Assembly (NCBI GenBank): GCA_019637685.1
Contig: JAHBVF010000002.1
Span: 1 to 64,000, forward strand
DNA: 64,000 bases
Direction: 5' to 3'
From: Caldilineaceae bacterium
GTDB taxonomy: Bacteria; Chloroflexota; Anaerolineae; Caldilineales; Caldilineaceae
Part shown: positions 1-11,432 of the stretch, piece after piece
Layout: each line of letters begins with the position of its first letter
Position numbering within the stretch: the first letter of the stretch is position 1
The notes under the pieces: model-generated
The model's input: the letters and a program-made list of their open reading frames with translations, nothing else
Database searches by the model: none
Told to the model about the DNA's origin: nothing
Program-made: the position numbers and the translations under genes

Positions 1-113
1 ACAGATTCTTCTTTTCACTCAACGATAGTTGAGTCGTTTCGCCGTTGTCAAAAGTCCAATATACAAAAATTTCTCATTTTTTGCACAAAAACAAGAATTT
101 CACTGATAAAGTA

Positions 114-1151
114 CTACCGCGAATTTTTCATCATTGGGTCCAGCGCGTCGCGCAGGCCGTCGCCGATGAGGTAGAGAGCAAGAACGGTGAGGGTGATGAG
201 CAGGCCAGGGGCGACCAGCAGATGCAGGGCCACGTAACTGCCTGTGACCGGATCGCGCAAAAAGAGGAAGTTGTTGGCCCGGTTGAGCATACTGCCCCAG
301 GTGGCGGTGGGCGGCTGTACACCCAGGCCGAGGAAGCTGAGAGCCGACTCCACCAGAATCAGTACGCCGATGTCGATGGCCGCGTTGACAATAATAATCG
401 GCAGGGAGTTGGGAATGACGTGCTGGGCCATTATCCGTATTTTGTCCGCGCCGATGGAGCGGGCGGCCAGCACAAAATCCAGTTCCCGCACTTTGAAAAC
501 ATTGCCCCGGATCAGCCGGGCCGTGCCAAACCAGCCCAGAAAGCCCAAATAGAGGGTCAGTGTCAAGGGATTGGGCTTGAAGATGGCTGTGACGATAATC
601 AGCAGGTAGATGCCGGGAATAGAAACAACTGTATTGATAAACCAAATGATAATGTCGTCCACGAGGCCGCCAGAAAAACCGGCGATTGTGCCCACACTGA
701 CGCCGACGAGCAGTGTGATGGTCGCAGCGATAAAGGCGATGCCCAGGCTGACGCGGCCGCCATAGAGCAGGCGGACCAGTTGATCCCGGCCCAATTGATC
801 TGTGCCCATCCAGTGGGCTACACCATTCGATTTGCCAAGCATTGTGGGTGCAGTAATAGGGTCAGCGCCTGTACGCCAGGCCAGATAAGGTCCCACATAC
901 GGGGGGGCAAAGGCGTTCTGCGGGTTGGTATCGTTGGGGCCAACGCCAATGGCTTCTTGCAGGAGGGGGGCGGTCAAGGCCAGAACAGCCATCAAAGCCA
1001 GAAAACCCAACGAAATGAGTGTGAGTTTATCCCGACGCACGCTTTGCAGGGCCATCCCCCAGAAAGTTTGGGGCTTGCGCTGCAATTGGGGATTGGCGGC
1101 CAGCGTCGCAGCCAAGTCTGTGCTGTCCAATTGTGCCTGATTAACTGCCAT
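114..1151 (-). CDS. peptide ABC transporter permease, DppC/OppC type
   Basis: Inner-membrane permease of a binding-protein-dependent peptide or nickel importer. The 345-residue product has an N-terminal cytoplasmic stretch, a first membrane segment near residues 45-65, a 'GTDQLGRD' motif typical of the DppC/OppC N-terminal domain, and a BPD_transp_1 domain. The EAA loop includes 'LAARSIGADKIRIMAQHV', followed by 'SALSFLGLGVQPP', a family hallmark. I chose the ATG at 1151 rather than the in-frame one at 1193 because AAGGGAG lies at the right distance upstream. It lies 110 bp downstream of the DppB-like gene and belongs to the same minus-strand operon. No ATPase subunit is visible; it may lie beyond position 1 or elsewhere. 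Family assignment is firm; the substrate is unknown. Confidence 0.93.
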   Translation of the reverse strand: MAVNQAQLDSTDLAATLAANPQLQRKPQTFWGMALQSVRRDKLTLISLGFLALMAVLALTAPLLQEAIGVGPNDTNPQNAFAPPYVGPYLAWRTGADPITAPTMLGKSNGVAHWMGTDQLGRDQLVRLLYGGRVSLGIAFIAATITLLVGVSVGTIAGFSGGLVDDIIIWFINTVVSIPGIYLLIIVTAIFKPNPLTLTLYLGFLGWFGTARLIRGNVFKVRELDFVLAARSIGADKIRIMAQHVIPNSLPIIIVNAAIDIGVLILVESALSFLGLGVQPPTATWGSMLNRANNFLFLRDPVTGSYVALHLLVAPGLLITLTVLALYLIGDGLRDALDPMMKNSR

Positions 1152-1261
1152 CTGCCTACTCCCTTTTCCCACAAATTCATTACTGATAAACACAAATCAA
1201 CACGAATGATGCCGCTGCAAAGGTGGTTTGAATTCCTGGCAAATACGAAACGCCACAGATT

Positions 1262-2326
1262 TCAGGATAACCGCACCCGTGGGTCTACAACGCCGTATAA
1301 AATATCCGAGAGCAGGTTGCCCAAAATTGTCAGTATGGAAAAGAACATCACCGCGCCCAGCACCATCGGATAATCCCGTTGCACGGCCGCGCTGAAGGTA
1401 AGCCGCCCCATCCCCGGCCAGGAGAATATTGTTTCTGTGATCACCGCGCCGGTGAGAACACCGGCAATCGACGGGCCAAGAATCGTCATCAGCGGGATGA
1501 GTGCATTGCGCAGGGCGTGGACAAACCAGACACTGCTCGCGGCCAGCCCTTTGGCTTTGGCCGTGCGGATGTAATCCGTGCGGATGACCTCCAGCGTCTC
1601 GGTGCGCATGAAACGGCTGATGCCCGCGATGCCGCCAAAGGACAGAATCAGTGTGGGTAGCAGCAAATGGCGCAGTCTGTCTACCAGATCGAATTCATTG
1701 GTCAGCGAGACCGTTTGTCGCCCGCCTGTGGGCAGCCAGCCCAACACAACACCGAACAAAAAGATGAGCATCAGGCCAAACCAGAAGGCGGGCAGGGCAT
1801 TGAAGACGACCGCCATAAAGCGGGTGATATTGTCGAAAATCGACCCCTGATAGACCGCGCTCAATACGCCCAGGGGCACGCCCAGAATCAGCGAAACCAG
1901 CAGCGCGGCCGCGCCCAGTTCAAAGGTGGCGGGCATGCGCTCTACCAGCCTGTCCCACACGGGCTGTTTGGTAGAGATGCTGGTTCCCAGGTTTCCACGC
2001 AAAATACCGCCCCCGCTGTCGCAAAAGGTGGTGTTGAGAGAGGCCACAAAATTACAAGCCAGCCGATCGGTCTGGAATTCATCTGCCACATCGCCCGAGC
2101 GCAGGGAATAGCCCGTAAACCAACTGATGTATTGGGCGGGCAGCGGCTGATCCAATCCCAACTGGCGGCGCATGATTTCTCGTGTCGCTTCGGTAATGTT
2201 GGGATCAAACGTGCGGATCAGAATTGGATCGCCCGGCGCGGAGTTGACCAGAAAAAAACTGATCAGGCTCACGCCGATCAGCGTGGGAATGGCTTGCAGT
2301 AGACGGCGCAGAACATAGCGGAACAT
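1262..2326 (-). CDS. peptide ABC transporter permease, DppB/OppB type
   Basis: Membrane partner of the DppC-like permease. The 354-residue product starts with the family signature 'MFRYVLRRLLQAIPTLIGVS'. It ends with the EAA loop ('YIRTAKAKGLAASSVWFVHA') and the C-terminal motifs 'VITETIFSWPGMG' and 'YGVVDPRVRLS'. Six membrane segments are expected. The loop at residues about 75-120 is longer than in short DppB proteins and carries two cysteines (near 'RLACNF' and 'TTFCDSG'), possibly a periplasmic disulfide (inference). The start ATG at 2326 has AAGGTGAG upstream. It lies 145 bp behind the binding-protein gene, separated from it by a strong hairpin, an arrangement that usually gives less permease than binding protein. 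Confidence 0.94.
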   Translation of the reverse strand: MFRYVLRRLLQAIPTLIGVSLISFFLVNSAPGDPILIRTFDPNITEATREIMRRQLGLDQPLPAQYISWFTGYSLRSGDVADEFQTDRLACNFVASLNTTFCDSGGGILRGNLGTSISTKQPVWDRLVERMPATFELGAAALLVSLILGVPLGVLSAVYQGSIFDNITRFMAVVFNALPAFWFGLMLIFLFGVVLGWLPTGGRQTVSLTNEFDLVDRLRHLLLPTLILSFGGIAGISRFMRTETLEVIRTDYIRTAKAKGLAASSVWFVHALRNALIPLMTILGPSIAGVLTGAVITETIFSWPGMGRLTFSAAVQRDYPMVLGAVMFFSILTILGNLLSDILYGVVDPRVRLS

Positions 2327-2381
2327 AGGCTCACCTTATCCAACACAGACAGAGAGACAGAACAGGAAGACAGATAGAAAC

Positions 2382-2425
2382 GAGGCGAAGGATGGATCGC
2401 CCGTAAGCGATCCATCCTTCGCCTC
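2382..2425 (-). terminator. intra-operon stem-loop (attenuator candidate)
   Basis: A perfect 19-bp inverted repeat (2382-2400 with 2407-2425) closes a 6-nt loop between the binding-protein gene and the DppB-like gene. No long T run follows, so a partial terminator or an mRNA-stabilising 3' hairpin for the binding-protein transcript is more likely than a complete stop. Confidence 0.6.
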
Positions 2426-2471
2426 TTATTGATCAACCGGACAGCCAAACCGCCCGGCTGCTCAGATCAAA

Positions 2472-4220
2472 CTATTCCTGGAGCGTCCACTTCTCCACAT
2501 TCCAGAAGAAGGACCAGGGGCCGGGGTCAATGCCTTGCCAGCGCTTGGTGTAGCCAGTGTTGCCGATGGAGCCAGTCACGAAGACGTAGGGAATCTCATC
2601 GTGGATGATCTGCTGGATTTCTTTGTAGTAGGGCGCACGCTCTGCCGGGTCACAGCCAGGCACGGCCAGACCAGTCTTCAGCAGCTCGTCCACACGATCA
2701 TTGGAATAGCTGACAAAGTTGAAGCCACTGCCCGGTGTGTCGAAGCGCAGTGCCCAGAAGGAATCGTCGTTGGGGTCTGTGCCCAGGCCGGTCCAGCCGA
2801 TGATGACCATATCGAAAGTCTGGCCCAGCATTTCACCAACCATTGTGCCGAACTCGATGGCCTCGAACTCAATGTCGAAACCGATGCTGTTCAGTTGGTC
2901 CTGGGCCAGTGCGCCCAAGTCCTCACGGGTGGTGTTGCCAGCGTTGGTCTTCAGGTTCAGAGAGAGGGCTATGCCATCTTTCTCGCGAACGCCGTCGCCG
3001 TCACTGTCTACCCAGCCTGCCTCTTCCAGGATCTGTGCGGCCAGTTCTGTGTTGTATTCATAAGGCTGAATATCGCTGTTGTAGGCCCAGTCAATGGCAG
3101 GCACTGTGTTGGCGGCCATTGGGTAGCCCTGGCCCAAATAGACTTTGTTGATGATCGTTTCGTAGTCCAGGGCGTGGGCGATGGCCTGACGCACGGCCAG
3201 ATCGCTCAGAATCGGATGGGGGTCCTGCTCGATTTTGTTGCCATCTTCGTCCAGACCGGGCTGGGGATTTTCCGGGTTGGCCAGATTCAAGGCGATGTAA
3301 GCGTAGCCGTCATCCTTGAATTTGTAAACATTCAAATCCGGGTTGAGTTGGGCGGTGGTCAGTTGCTCCGGCTGCAAGCCCAATGTGTCGATCTCGCCGG
3401 TCTGCAACTGGGCCAAACGGGCACCCGCGTCGGGCACGGTCTTGATAATCATCCCATCCATATTGGGCGCGCCCTTGAAGTAGCTCTCGTTGCGCAGCAA
3501 AGTCACATTGTCATCCCGCACCCATTCGTTGAAGACGAGTGGTCCGGCGCTGACAGTAGGTGCCTCGTTTTCCGCGCTGGTCATAATATCACTGAAATCT
3601 TCAGCATAGAGGTGGCTGGGCAGAAGTCCCAAGCCCAGGTCGCTCAGCCCGTCACATTTGACCTCTTTGAAGGTGACGACGAGCGTGTAGTCATCCACCA
3701 CTTCAATATTGTCAATTAGCTCTACATTCGACTTGCGGGGTGTCTCTACCGCGTCGGAAGCAATCGCGTCGTAGGTGAATTTGAAATCGTTGGCATCCAC
3801 CTGTTCCCCATCGCTCCAGGTCATACCCTGGCGCAGGACAAACGTCCAGACCAGGCCGTCATCCGAAACGCTCCAGCTTTCGGCCAGCTCAGTGGGTATA
3901 ATCTCACCAGAGAAGGCATCCTGGCCGAGCAGCGAGGGATAGAGAAAGTTGTGTACGCCGGAACTGGCAGTGTCCGAACTCAGAATCGGATTCAGAATCG
4001 TAGCATCCGCACTGCTGGCCTGGATAAATACGCCACCCTGAGAGGGGGGCACGGGTGTGGCTGTGACCACAACTTCCTGGACTTCGGTCTGTGTCACCAC
4101 CGACGTAACCACAACCGTTTCCTGCACGGTTTGTACGATGGGCGTGGGTTGCGGGCAGGCTGCCAATACCAGCGCGGCAATCAGCAGCATTGCCAAAAGT
4201 GAAAAGCGTCTTTGTGCCAT
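2472..4220 (-). CDS. peptide ABC transporter substrate-binding lipoprotein (SBP family 5)
   Basis: Extracytoplasmic receptor that delivers a peptide-like ligand to the two permeases downstream. The 582-residue protein starts 'MAQRRFSLLAMLLIAALVLA' and has a lipobox ending LAAC, so it should be lipid-anchored through that Cys. A Thr/Val/Gln-rich linker follows, then the SBP_bac_5 fold ('LAESWSVSDDGLVWTFVLRQ', 'WSDGEQVDANDFKFTYDAI'). I chose the ATG at 4220 because GGAGGAAC lies 4 nt upstream of it and the signal peptide begins there; an in-frame upstream start at 4304 would bury the signal peptide. 'DSDGDGVREKDGI' is the calcium-loop-like segment common in this family. It is the first gene of the minus-strand transporter operon. 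The ligand cannot be told from sequence alone. Confidence 0.94.
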   Translation of the reverse strand: MAQRRFSLLAMLLIAALVLAACPQPTPIVQTVQETVVVTSVVTQTEVQEVVVTATPVPPSQGGVFIQASSADATILNPILSSDTASSGVHNFLYPSLLGQDAFSGEIIPTELAESWSVSDDGLVWTFVLRQGMTWSDGEQVDANDFKFTYDAIASDAVETPRKSNVELIDNIEVVDDYTLVVTFKEVKCDGLSDLGLGLLPSHLYAEDFSDIMTSAENEAPTVSAGPLVFNEWVRDDNVTLLRNESYFKGAPNMDGMIIKTVPDAGARLAQLQTGEIDTLGLQPEQLTTAQLNPDLNVYKFKDDGYAYIALNLANPENPQPGLDEDGNKIEQDPHPILSDLAVRQAIAHALDYETIINKVYLGQGYPMAANTVPAIDWAYNSDIQPYEYNTELAAQILEEAGWVDSDGDGVREKDGIALSLNLKTNAGNTTREDLGALAQDQLNSIGFDIEFEAIEFGTMVGEMLGQTFDMVIIGWTGLGTDPNDDSFWALRFDTPGSGFNFVSYSNDRVDELLKTGLAVPGCDPAERAPYYKEIQQIIHDEIPYVFVTGSIGNTGYTKRWQGIDPGPWSFFWNVEKWTLQE

Positions 4221-4535
4221 TCGGGTTCCTCCGTTGGAATGTATGGATGTTTGCGCACGGTACACAAACAGGGGTAAGTTGAAAACAGATGTAGTCGGCG
4301 GCAACGGGGCAGAGTTGTTGCCCAGCGTAAAATTACAAGTGGTTCATTGGGGAATGAACATCTACCTGCAAAGTGTGTAGGGCAATAGTAGCATCCACGT
4401 AGGCATCTGTCAATCGAAAACGAAGCGCAAAACCCCTGGCTTCTGCGTAGATTCGGCCCAAAAGCAGCGAACAGGTATACTGGAATCTCAAAATGAGTGC
4501 TTTCGACAACCGAGCGACAACCAAACGGGGACACA
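4221..4535. other. divergent intergenic region
   Basis: This 315-bp stretch separates the peptide transporter operon (minus) from the DUF255 gene (plus) and should hold both promoters. A plausible plus-strand promoter is TTCGGC at 4452-4457, an 18-bp spacer and TATACT at 4476-4481, about 55 bp before the plus-strand start. I see no gene or clear operator. Confidence 0.4.
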
Positions 4536-6581
<2,046 letters not shown>

Positions 6582-6590
6582 AGCGGGGAG

Positions 6591-7700
6591 CTACCCCAGC
6601 GCAGCCAATGGGTCCACGTATTGCAGCCCGAACTCTTGCGCCACCGCGGCGTAGGTCAACTGCCCCCGGTGGGTGTTCAGGCCATTCTGCAAAGGCTTGC
6701 TCTCTTTGATGGCATCCCGGCCTTTGGCGGCCAGCCGCAGTATGTAAGGCAGCGTCTGGTTGGTCAAGGCAAAAGTGCTAGTGCGGGGGACCGCGCCCGG
6801 CATATTCGCCACGCAGTAGTGGACCACATCGTCGATGACAAAAGTGGGATTGCTGTGGGTGGTGGGTCGGCTGGTCTCCACACAGCCGCCCTGATCCACC
6901 GATACGTCCACAATCACCGAGCCATATTTCATGGCCGGCAGCATCGCCCGTGTCACCAGCCAGGGCGATCGCCCGCCGGGGATGAGAACCGCGCCGATGA
7001 CCAGATCCGCGGCATAGACAGCGTCTTCCACATTGGTTTCGTTGCTGGTGCGGGTCTCCAACTGGCCCCGGAAGACGTCGTCCAGATATTGCAGCCGGTC
7101 GTGGCTCAGGTCCAGCACAGTGACGTGTGCGCCCATGCCCAGCGCGATTTTGGCCGCGTTTGTGCCCACCACACCGCCGCCCAGAATGGTGACCTGGCCC
7201 GAAGCCACGCCGGGCACCCCGCCCAGCAGCACACCCCGCCCACCGTTGTTGCGTTGCAGATAGGTCGCGCCCACCTGCGTGGCCATGCGCCCGGCCACTT
7301 CACTCATGGGCATCAACAAGGGCAGCTTGCCGTCGGCTGTTTGCACTGTTTCGTATGCCACGGCCGTTGTGCCCGCGGCCAGAAGCTGTTCGGTCAGGTC
7401 TCTGTCCGCGGCCAGGTGCAGATAGGTAAACAGCAGCAAATCGTCCCGCAGGTAGCCATATTCGGCAACCACAGGCTCCTTGACTTTCACAACCATCTCC
7501 GCAGACCAGGCGTCGGCGGCCGCGGGGACGATCTCTGCGCCGGCTTTCACGTACTCGTCGTCGGTGGTGGAACTGCCCACGCCCGCGCCGGTTTGCACCA
7601 GCACCCGATGGCCCTGGCGTGTCAACACCCGCACTGCGCCAGCAGTCATGCCAACACGATTTTCATTGTCTTTGATCTCTTTGGGAAGCCCGATAATCAT
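6591..7700 (-). CDS. ald: alanine dehydrogenase
   Basis: NAD-dependent alanine dehydrogenase (L-alanine + NAD+ + water to pyruvate + ammonium + NADH), cytoplasmic and usually hexameric. The 369-residue length fits the family. N-terminal '[19 protein letters not shown]' is diagnostic. The substrate-site lysine lies in 'VVKVKEP', the catalytic histidine region is 'TYLHLAAD', and the Rossmann glycine motif is '[20 protein letters not shown]'. '[19 protein letters not shown]' is the conserved C-terminal segment. I took the ATG at 7700 because AAAGGAG precedes it at good spacing; the longer frame to 7745 has no such site. The role is presumably alanine catabolism or ammonium assimilation. No linked gene explains regulation. 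Confidence 0.96.
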   Translation of the reverse strand: MIIGLPKEIKDNENRVGMTAGAVRVLTRQGHRVLVQTGAGVGSSTTDDEYVKAGAEIVPAAADAWSAEMVVKVKEPVVAEYGYLRDDLLLFTYLHLAADRDLTEQLLAAGTTAVAYETVQTADGKLPLLMPMSEVAGRMATQVGATYLQRNNGGRGVLLGGVPGVASGQVTILGGGVVGTNAAKIALGMGAHVTVLDLSHDRLQYLDDVFRGQLETRTSNETNVEDAVYAADLVIGAVLIPGGRSPWLVTRAMLPAMKYGSVIVDVSVDQGGCVETSRPTTHSNPTFVIDDVVHYCVANMPGAVPRTSTFALTNQTLPYILRLAAKGRDAIKESKPLQNGLNTHRGQLTYAAVAQEFGLQYVDPLAALG

Positions 7701-8248
7701 TGCCCATTCTCCTTTGAAGTGGCCTGTGGGAAGTCGGAAATGCACTTGCAGTGTAGCAGTGGGGCAAGAATTCGGTCAAAGAAGAAGAGAGCGCAGACGT
7801 GCTTCAACGAATCCCCCGCCGCGCGAAAAAGGATAGTTCTCGATGTCCGCCGTGCGCGGGGGCTATTTGTTGAAGCTGTCAAGCAGTTGGGGGGAACGCA
7901 GAATACGCGGAAAACCCCGTGTCCTTCCGCGTTCATCAACATACTGTAGATAAAGTTTTTTTGTTTGTCGTAGGCGCTGCTTGTAGCTGCGCAAGAGACG
8001 AATACCCCTTCGGCTGCCTGTGCGGTTCAAAGCCGCGCCTACAGAAACGTCAAATCACTTTATTCGCAGTGCAATCAGCGTTCATCAATGAGTCCACTGC
8101 CAAAAGCCTACTGACCCACCGCGGAGACGCGGGGAACGCGGAGTTTCGCGGAGGTTTTCTCCTGAATCTCTCCGTGAAACTCCGCACACTCTGCGCCCCC
8201 GCGGTGAAATTAACCTTTTTGCAGCGGAGCCATCAATGGGTGTTTTTC
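7701..8248. other. repeat-bearing intergenic region without a supported gene
   Basis: The 548 bp between ald and the sugar isomerase hold only non-genic repeats. There is an 8-bp inverted repeat GTAGGCGC/GCGCCTAC (7970-7977 and 8035-8042) enclosing a smaller hairpin, and one copy of the TGCAAAAAG-ended MITE-like element. Short open frames here overlap the repeats and have no ribosome binding site that I trust. Confidence 0.6.
8095..8225. repeat. MITE-like repeat, copy 1
   Basis: About 130 bp with imperfect terminal inverted repeats (CACTGCCAAAAG at the left, CTTTTTGCAG at the right) and the internal words CCGCGGAGACGC and CCCGCGGTGAAA. Related copies lie at 14725-14853 and 19759-19868. All three are intergenic and carry no open frame of note. 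Confidence 0.6.
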
Positions 8249-9163
8249 TTATGGCATAAAGTTTTTCAGGTAGCGGCCACTCTGTACAATCGACGCAAAA
8301 CGGCGCTCCGTGGAATCCTCGTAGGCCCGGTCTTCGACTTCAATACAGACCGGCCCCCGGTAGCCCACGTCGGTCAACACAGAGAAGAACTGCCCCCAGT
8401 CCACATCGCCCAGACCGGGTAATTTGGGCACGTGGAATTCTAAGGGCGTGGCCATGATTCCCACATCGTCCAGCCGGTGTTTGTCCACCCGCACATCTTT
8501 GGCGTGGACGTGAAAGAGTTTGTCTGCAAATTCGCGCAGGGGCTTCAGATAGTCCATCTGCTGCCAGATCATATGGGAGGGGTCGTAGTTCAGGCCAAAA
8601 TTGTCGCTGGGGATCGCCTCGAACATCCGCCGCCAGATGGCGGGGGTGTGGGCCAGATTCTTGCCCCCGGGCCATTCGTCCGCGCTGAAGGCCATCGGGC
8701 AATTTTCGATGCCGATCTTCACGCCGTGGGCCTCGGCAAAGCGGATGAGGGGCGGCCAGACTTCCAGAAAGAGGGGCCAGTTGTCGTCCACTGATTTGGT
8801 CCAGTCTCGCCCGATGAATGTATTGACCACACCCACGCCCAGCAGTTCCGCGGCCAGAATCACCTGTTGGATATGGCCGATGTAGACCTGGCCCTCGGCC
8901 CGGTCCGGTGTCAGTGGGTTGGGATAATAACCCAGTCCGCTGATGCTGATACCCGCGTCCGCCATCGTGCGGTTGACCTGCGTGGCCTTCTCGCGGTTGA
9001 AGTCAACCACATCCACGTGGGTCACACCCGCGTAGCGGCGCTCGGCCTTGCCCACGGGCCAGCACATCAATTCCACTGTGGCAAAGCCGTTGTCCGCGGC
9101 AAACCGGGCCACCTCTTCCAATGAGAAATCGGGCAAAATCGCGCTGACAAATCCGAGTTGCAT
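8249..9163 (-). CDS. sugar phosphate isomerase/epimerase (xylose isomerase-like TIM barrel)
   Basis: TIM-barrel protein of the AP endonuclease family 2 / xylose isomerase-like group, which includes inosose dehydratases, hydroxypyruvate isomerases and tagatose/psicose epimerases. The 304-residue protein starts '[19 protein letters not shown]'. Metal-site segments visible are 'IGIENCPM', '[14 protein letters not shown]' and '[13 protein letters not shown]', with a final 'VCIEVED'. The ATG at 9163 has AAAGGAG upstream. The gene lies back to back with a sugar ABC transporter operon, and a Gfo/Idh/MocA dehydrogenase ends that operon, so a role in catabolising the imported sugar or sugar acid is likely (inference). 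The exact reaction cannot be assigned. The same frame stays open 125 codons upstream; see the separate entry. Confidence 0.88.
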   Translation of the reverse strand: MQLGFVSAILPDFSLEEVARFAADNGFATVELMCWPVGKAERRYAGVTHVDVVDFNREKATQVNRTMADAGISISGLGYYPNPLTPDRAEGQVYIGHIQQVILAAELLGVGVVNTFIGRDWTKSVDDNWPLFLEVWPPLIRFAEAHGVKIGIENCPMAFSADEWPGGKNLAHTPAIWRRMFEAIPSDNFGLNYDPSHMIWQQMDYLKPLREFADKLFHVHAKDVRVDKHRLDDVGIMATPLEFHVPKLPGLGDVDWGQFFSVLTDVGYRGPVCIEVEDRAYEDSTERRFASIVQSGRYLKNFMP

Positions 9164-9538
9164 GGGAATACTCCTTTTGGTTGATTGGTCTGCTGGTTGA
9201 TTGGTTGACCGGTGCATTTTTGGGTCCAGAACCGCGCCGGTGCGCCCGGCCAGCAGAATCCCGGCCAGTGCGTCAAGAACACCGGCCAGGGTCCTAATCA
9301 ATGGGTTGGCCCGAAAGATGGCTACATCCACGTCGTTGGCATTGCCCGCCACCAGACCGATGAGGATACCAAAAAGGATGGCGGCCGCCGCGCTGTTGGA
9401 CGAACGATTGGTCGTTACGTAGGCCGCGCCGGTGGCAATTATTGTCACCGGCAGACAGGCCGGGCTACATTGCGGTGGAACCCAATTGGGCCGGGTACGA
9501 CGAGGGGCGTGGGTGTCTGCACAAAGGGAAAATAGCAC
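9164..9538 (-). other. in-frame open region upstream of the isomerase, possible gene remnant
   Basis: The isomerase frame is open for another 125 codons and encodes a hydrophobic, protein-like stretch ('[20 protein letters not shown]', '[19 protein letters not shown]'), then a low-complexity segment from a GGTTGATTGGT-type repeat. A GTG near 9448 could start it. Because a good ribosome binding site marks the isomerase start at 9163, I read this as the remnant of a small membrane protein gene, not as part of the enzyme. Confidence 0.25.
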
Positions 9539-9595
9539 AGAGCGGATAGCGTGTCAATTGCCCTACCCGGGGCCAAAAGGGCCAAAAAAAGTCAG

Positions 9596-9624
9596 TTGAC
9601 ATCCGGCACTAAACGTGGTAAGCT
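9596..9624 (+). promoter_or_regulatory. sigma70-type promoter for the sugar ABC operon
   Basis: TTGACA at 9596-9601, a 17-bp spacer and TAAGCT at 9619-9624. The -35 is a perfect consensus match. The predicted transcript start near 9631 leaves a leader of about 275 nt before the first gene, which contains the palindromes at 9738-9766. Confidence 0.5.
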
Positions 9625-9737
9625 CTCGCTTATCCCCTTTGTAATTTTCCACTGGCCTCCAGTGATCTTACAAAAATAAAAATCGATCGATAGCCAATCC
9701 TAGCTGTTAGTTGTTGTGTATCCCCGAATCGTGTTTT

Positions 9738-9766
9738 ACCAAATATTTTTTGGTACAAAATTTGTA
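9738..9766. promoter_or_regulatory. two overlapping palindromes, operator candidate
   Basis: ACCAAATATTTTTTGGT (9738-9754, 6-bp arms) is joined directly to the perfect odd palindrome TACAAAATTTGTA (9754-9766). The pair sits in an AT-rich island about 140 bp before the binding-protein gene. It could bind a sugar-responsive repressor. No regulator gene is adjacent, so this is inference. Confidence 0.35.
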
Positions 9767-9907
9767 TCTTCTCAATAGAATAGAGGTCTTGCTCCTATGC
9801 CGAAGGGCGTAGAGTGTCTATTTGCACTCCCGTGCTGAGTATGGGAACGAGGAACCCCGACATTATTGGGAGGGTGCCAAAACCCTATTTAGGAGGAAGA
9901 CAACGTC

Positions 9908-11314
9908 ATGGACAGAATGAACCAGAAGTTGAGCCGTCGTCGGTTTTTGGCTCTTTCCGCTGTTTCGGTAGGGGCAGGCGTTCTAGCAGCCTGCGCGTCC
10001 CCTGCCTCTGCACCCTCTGCTCCTGCCCCCGCGGCCTCGGAGGGTCAGGCCGCAGAGGCCGCACCCGCGGTCGCTCCTCAGACCGTCGCCTATTGGGACT
10101 GGTGGGGTCCGTCCGGCAGCGCGGTGAATGCCGCGCTCTTTGAACGGCTGCCTGTCGCCCTGCAGGAGTACGATTCCAGCCTGGAATTGGACTATCAAAA
10201 TGTGCCATTTGGCGAATACTTTCGCAAGTTTCTGGCGGCCCACGCAGCCAGCGATGTACCCGATGTGATGCACAGTTCGGTCTATTGGGCCCGAGACTTT
10301 TTCGACAAAGGCGCGCTGGCCGACTTGACCCCTAACATTGAGATCACCCCGGACCTGGCTCGTGACCAGTTTATTGAAGGCGCGCTCTTGCAGGCTGTCA
10401 AAGGCCCCGCCCAATACGGCATCCCCGGCGAAGGGCCGGACAGCAACCAGATTTTCTACAATATCGATCTCTTTGAAGAGGCTGGCGTCACCACCGACGC
10501 AGAGGAAATTGCTGGCTGGGATTGGGCTGACTTCACCGCTGCTGCCAAGGAATTGACCAAAATGGATGGCGATGATGTGGTGCAGTCCGGCTTTATGGTA
10601 GGCACTCCCGATGCGCAGATGCTCAGTGTATGGGCCAGTTGCCACAATGTCGGTTTCTATTCTCACGATGGAAATGGGCTAGAGAGCGGCATCGGTTTCA
10701 ACGAAAAGGATGCCGCGGTCAATGGTCTGCACTGGTTCCTGGATTTGCTCTATGAAACCCGAGTTTCGCAGCCTATTGCCCCTGAACGCCAGGATTGGGC
10801 CCAATTTCAGCAGGGCGCGGCGGCTATGGCTTCATCTGGCCCGTGGCAATATGGGCGGTTGAGCGCCGACATTCCGGATTTGAACTGGTCCACTATGTTG
10901 TGGCCCTCTGCTCCTGTTGAGGGTGGAAAGCAGGGCACGGCTGTCTGGAACAATATGCTGGTCTCACCCAGCCGAGCCCAAAACCCAGATGTAGGCTGGA
11001 AATTCTTGGAATTCTGGTGTGGACTCGATTGGATGAAAGAACGGCTGGCTATCGGTGATTGGATGGCTCCACGCAAGGATTTTTACGAAACCGCAGAGTT
11101 CAAAGCCAGACTGGCCGAATTGCCCATCCTGGCTATGGTGCCGGTTGCCTCTGCCGCGGGTACCCCGCTGGTCTATATTCAGCAGAGCGCGCTCGATGAA
11201 GCCATTCGCCCCGTTATGGAAGCCGTAATCTTGCGAGAGCAGGAACCTGAGGCGGCTATAGAAGAACTGGTAGCCGTAGGAAATGAGATTATGGCTAAAG
11301 CTGGATATGCATAG
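9908..11314 (+). CDS. sugar ABC transporter substrate-binding lipoprotein (SBP family 1)
   Basis: Extracellular solute-binding protein for a carbohydrate importer of the MalE/UgpB type. The 468-residue protein has a twin-arginine-like signal ('SRRRFLALSAVSVGAG') leading into the lipobox LAAC, so it is probably exported folded by Tat and lipidated. An Ala/Pro/Ser-rich tether follows, then 'VAYWDWWGPSGSAVN' and the SBP_bac_1 fold with aromatic ligand-binding positions ('GPWQYG', 'SVYWARDFF'). AGGAGG lies 11 nt before the ATG. It is the first gene of an operon with two permeases downstream. No ATPase gene is present, as is usual for systems sharing a MsmX/UgpC-type ATPase. The sugar is unknown. 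Confidence 0.94.
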   Translation: MDRMNQKLSRRRFLALSAVSVGAGVLAACASPASAPSAPAPAASEGQAAEAAPAVAPQTVAYWDWWGPSGSAVNAALFERLPVALQEYDSSLELDYQNVPFGEYFRKFLAAHAASDVPDVMHSSVYWARDFFDKGALADLTPNIEITPDLARDQFIEGALLQAVKGPAQYGIPGEGPDSNQIFYNIDLFEEAGVTTDAEEIAGWDWADFTAAAKELTKMDGDDVVQSGFMVGTPDAQMLSVWASCHNVGFYSHDGNGLESGIGFNEKDAAVNGLHWFLDLLYETRVSQPIAPERQDWAQFQQGAAAMASSGPWQYGRLSADIPDLNWSTMLWPSAPVEGGKQGTAVWNNMLVSPSRAQNPDVGWKFLEFWCGLDWMKERLAIGDWMAPRKDFYETAEFKARLAELPILAMVPVASAAGTPLVYIQQSALDEAIRPVMEAVILREQEPEAAIEELVAVGNEIMAKAGYA

Positions 11315-11432
11315 GCCAACCAACGCGCCATCGATTGCGTGAGCATGGAACGCCAGAGGTCCGGCTCTGTTCGGGGCCGGGCCTCTGCACACCCCGTACG
11401 ATTGTCAAAAGTATTCCCAGAAGGCGATGTAT

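Noticed and set aside
45..1373. A 442-codon plus-strand frame across the two permease genes
   Set aside because: It spans two minus-strand permease genes with clear family motifs; the plus translation is low-complexity Gln/Gly/Ala-rich.
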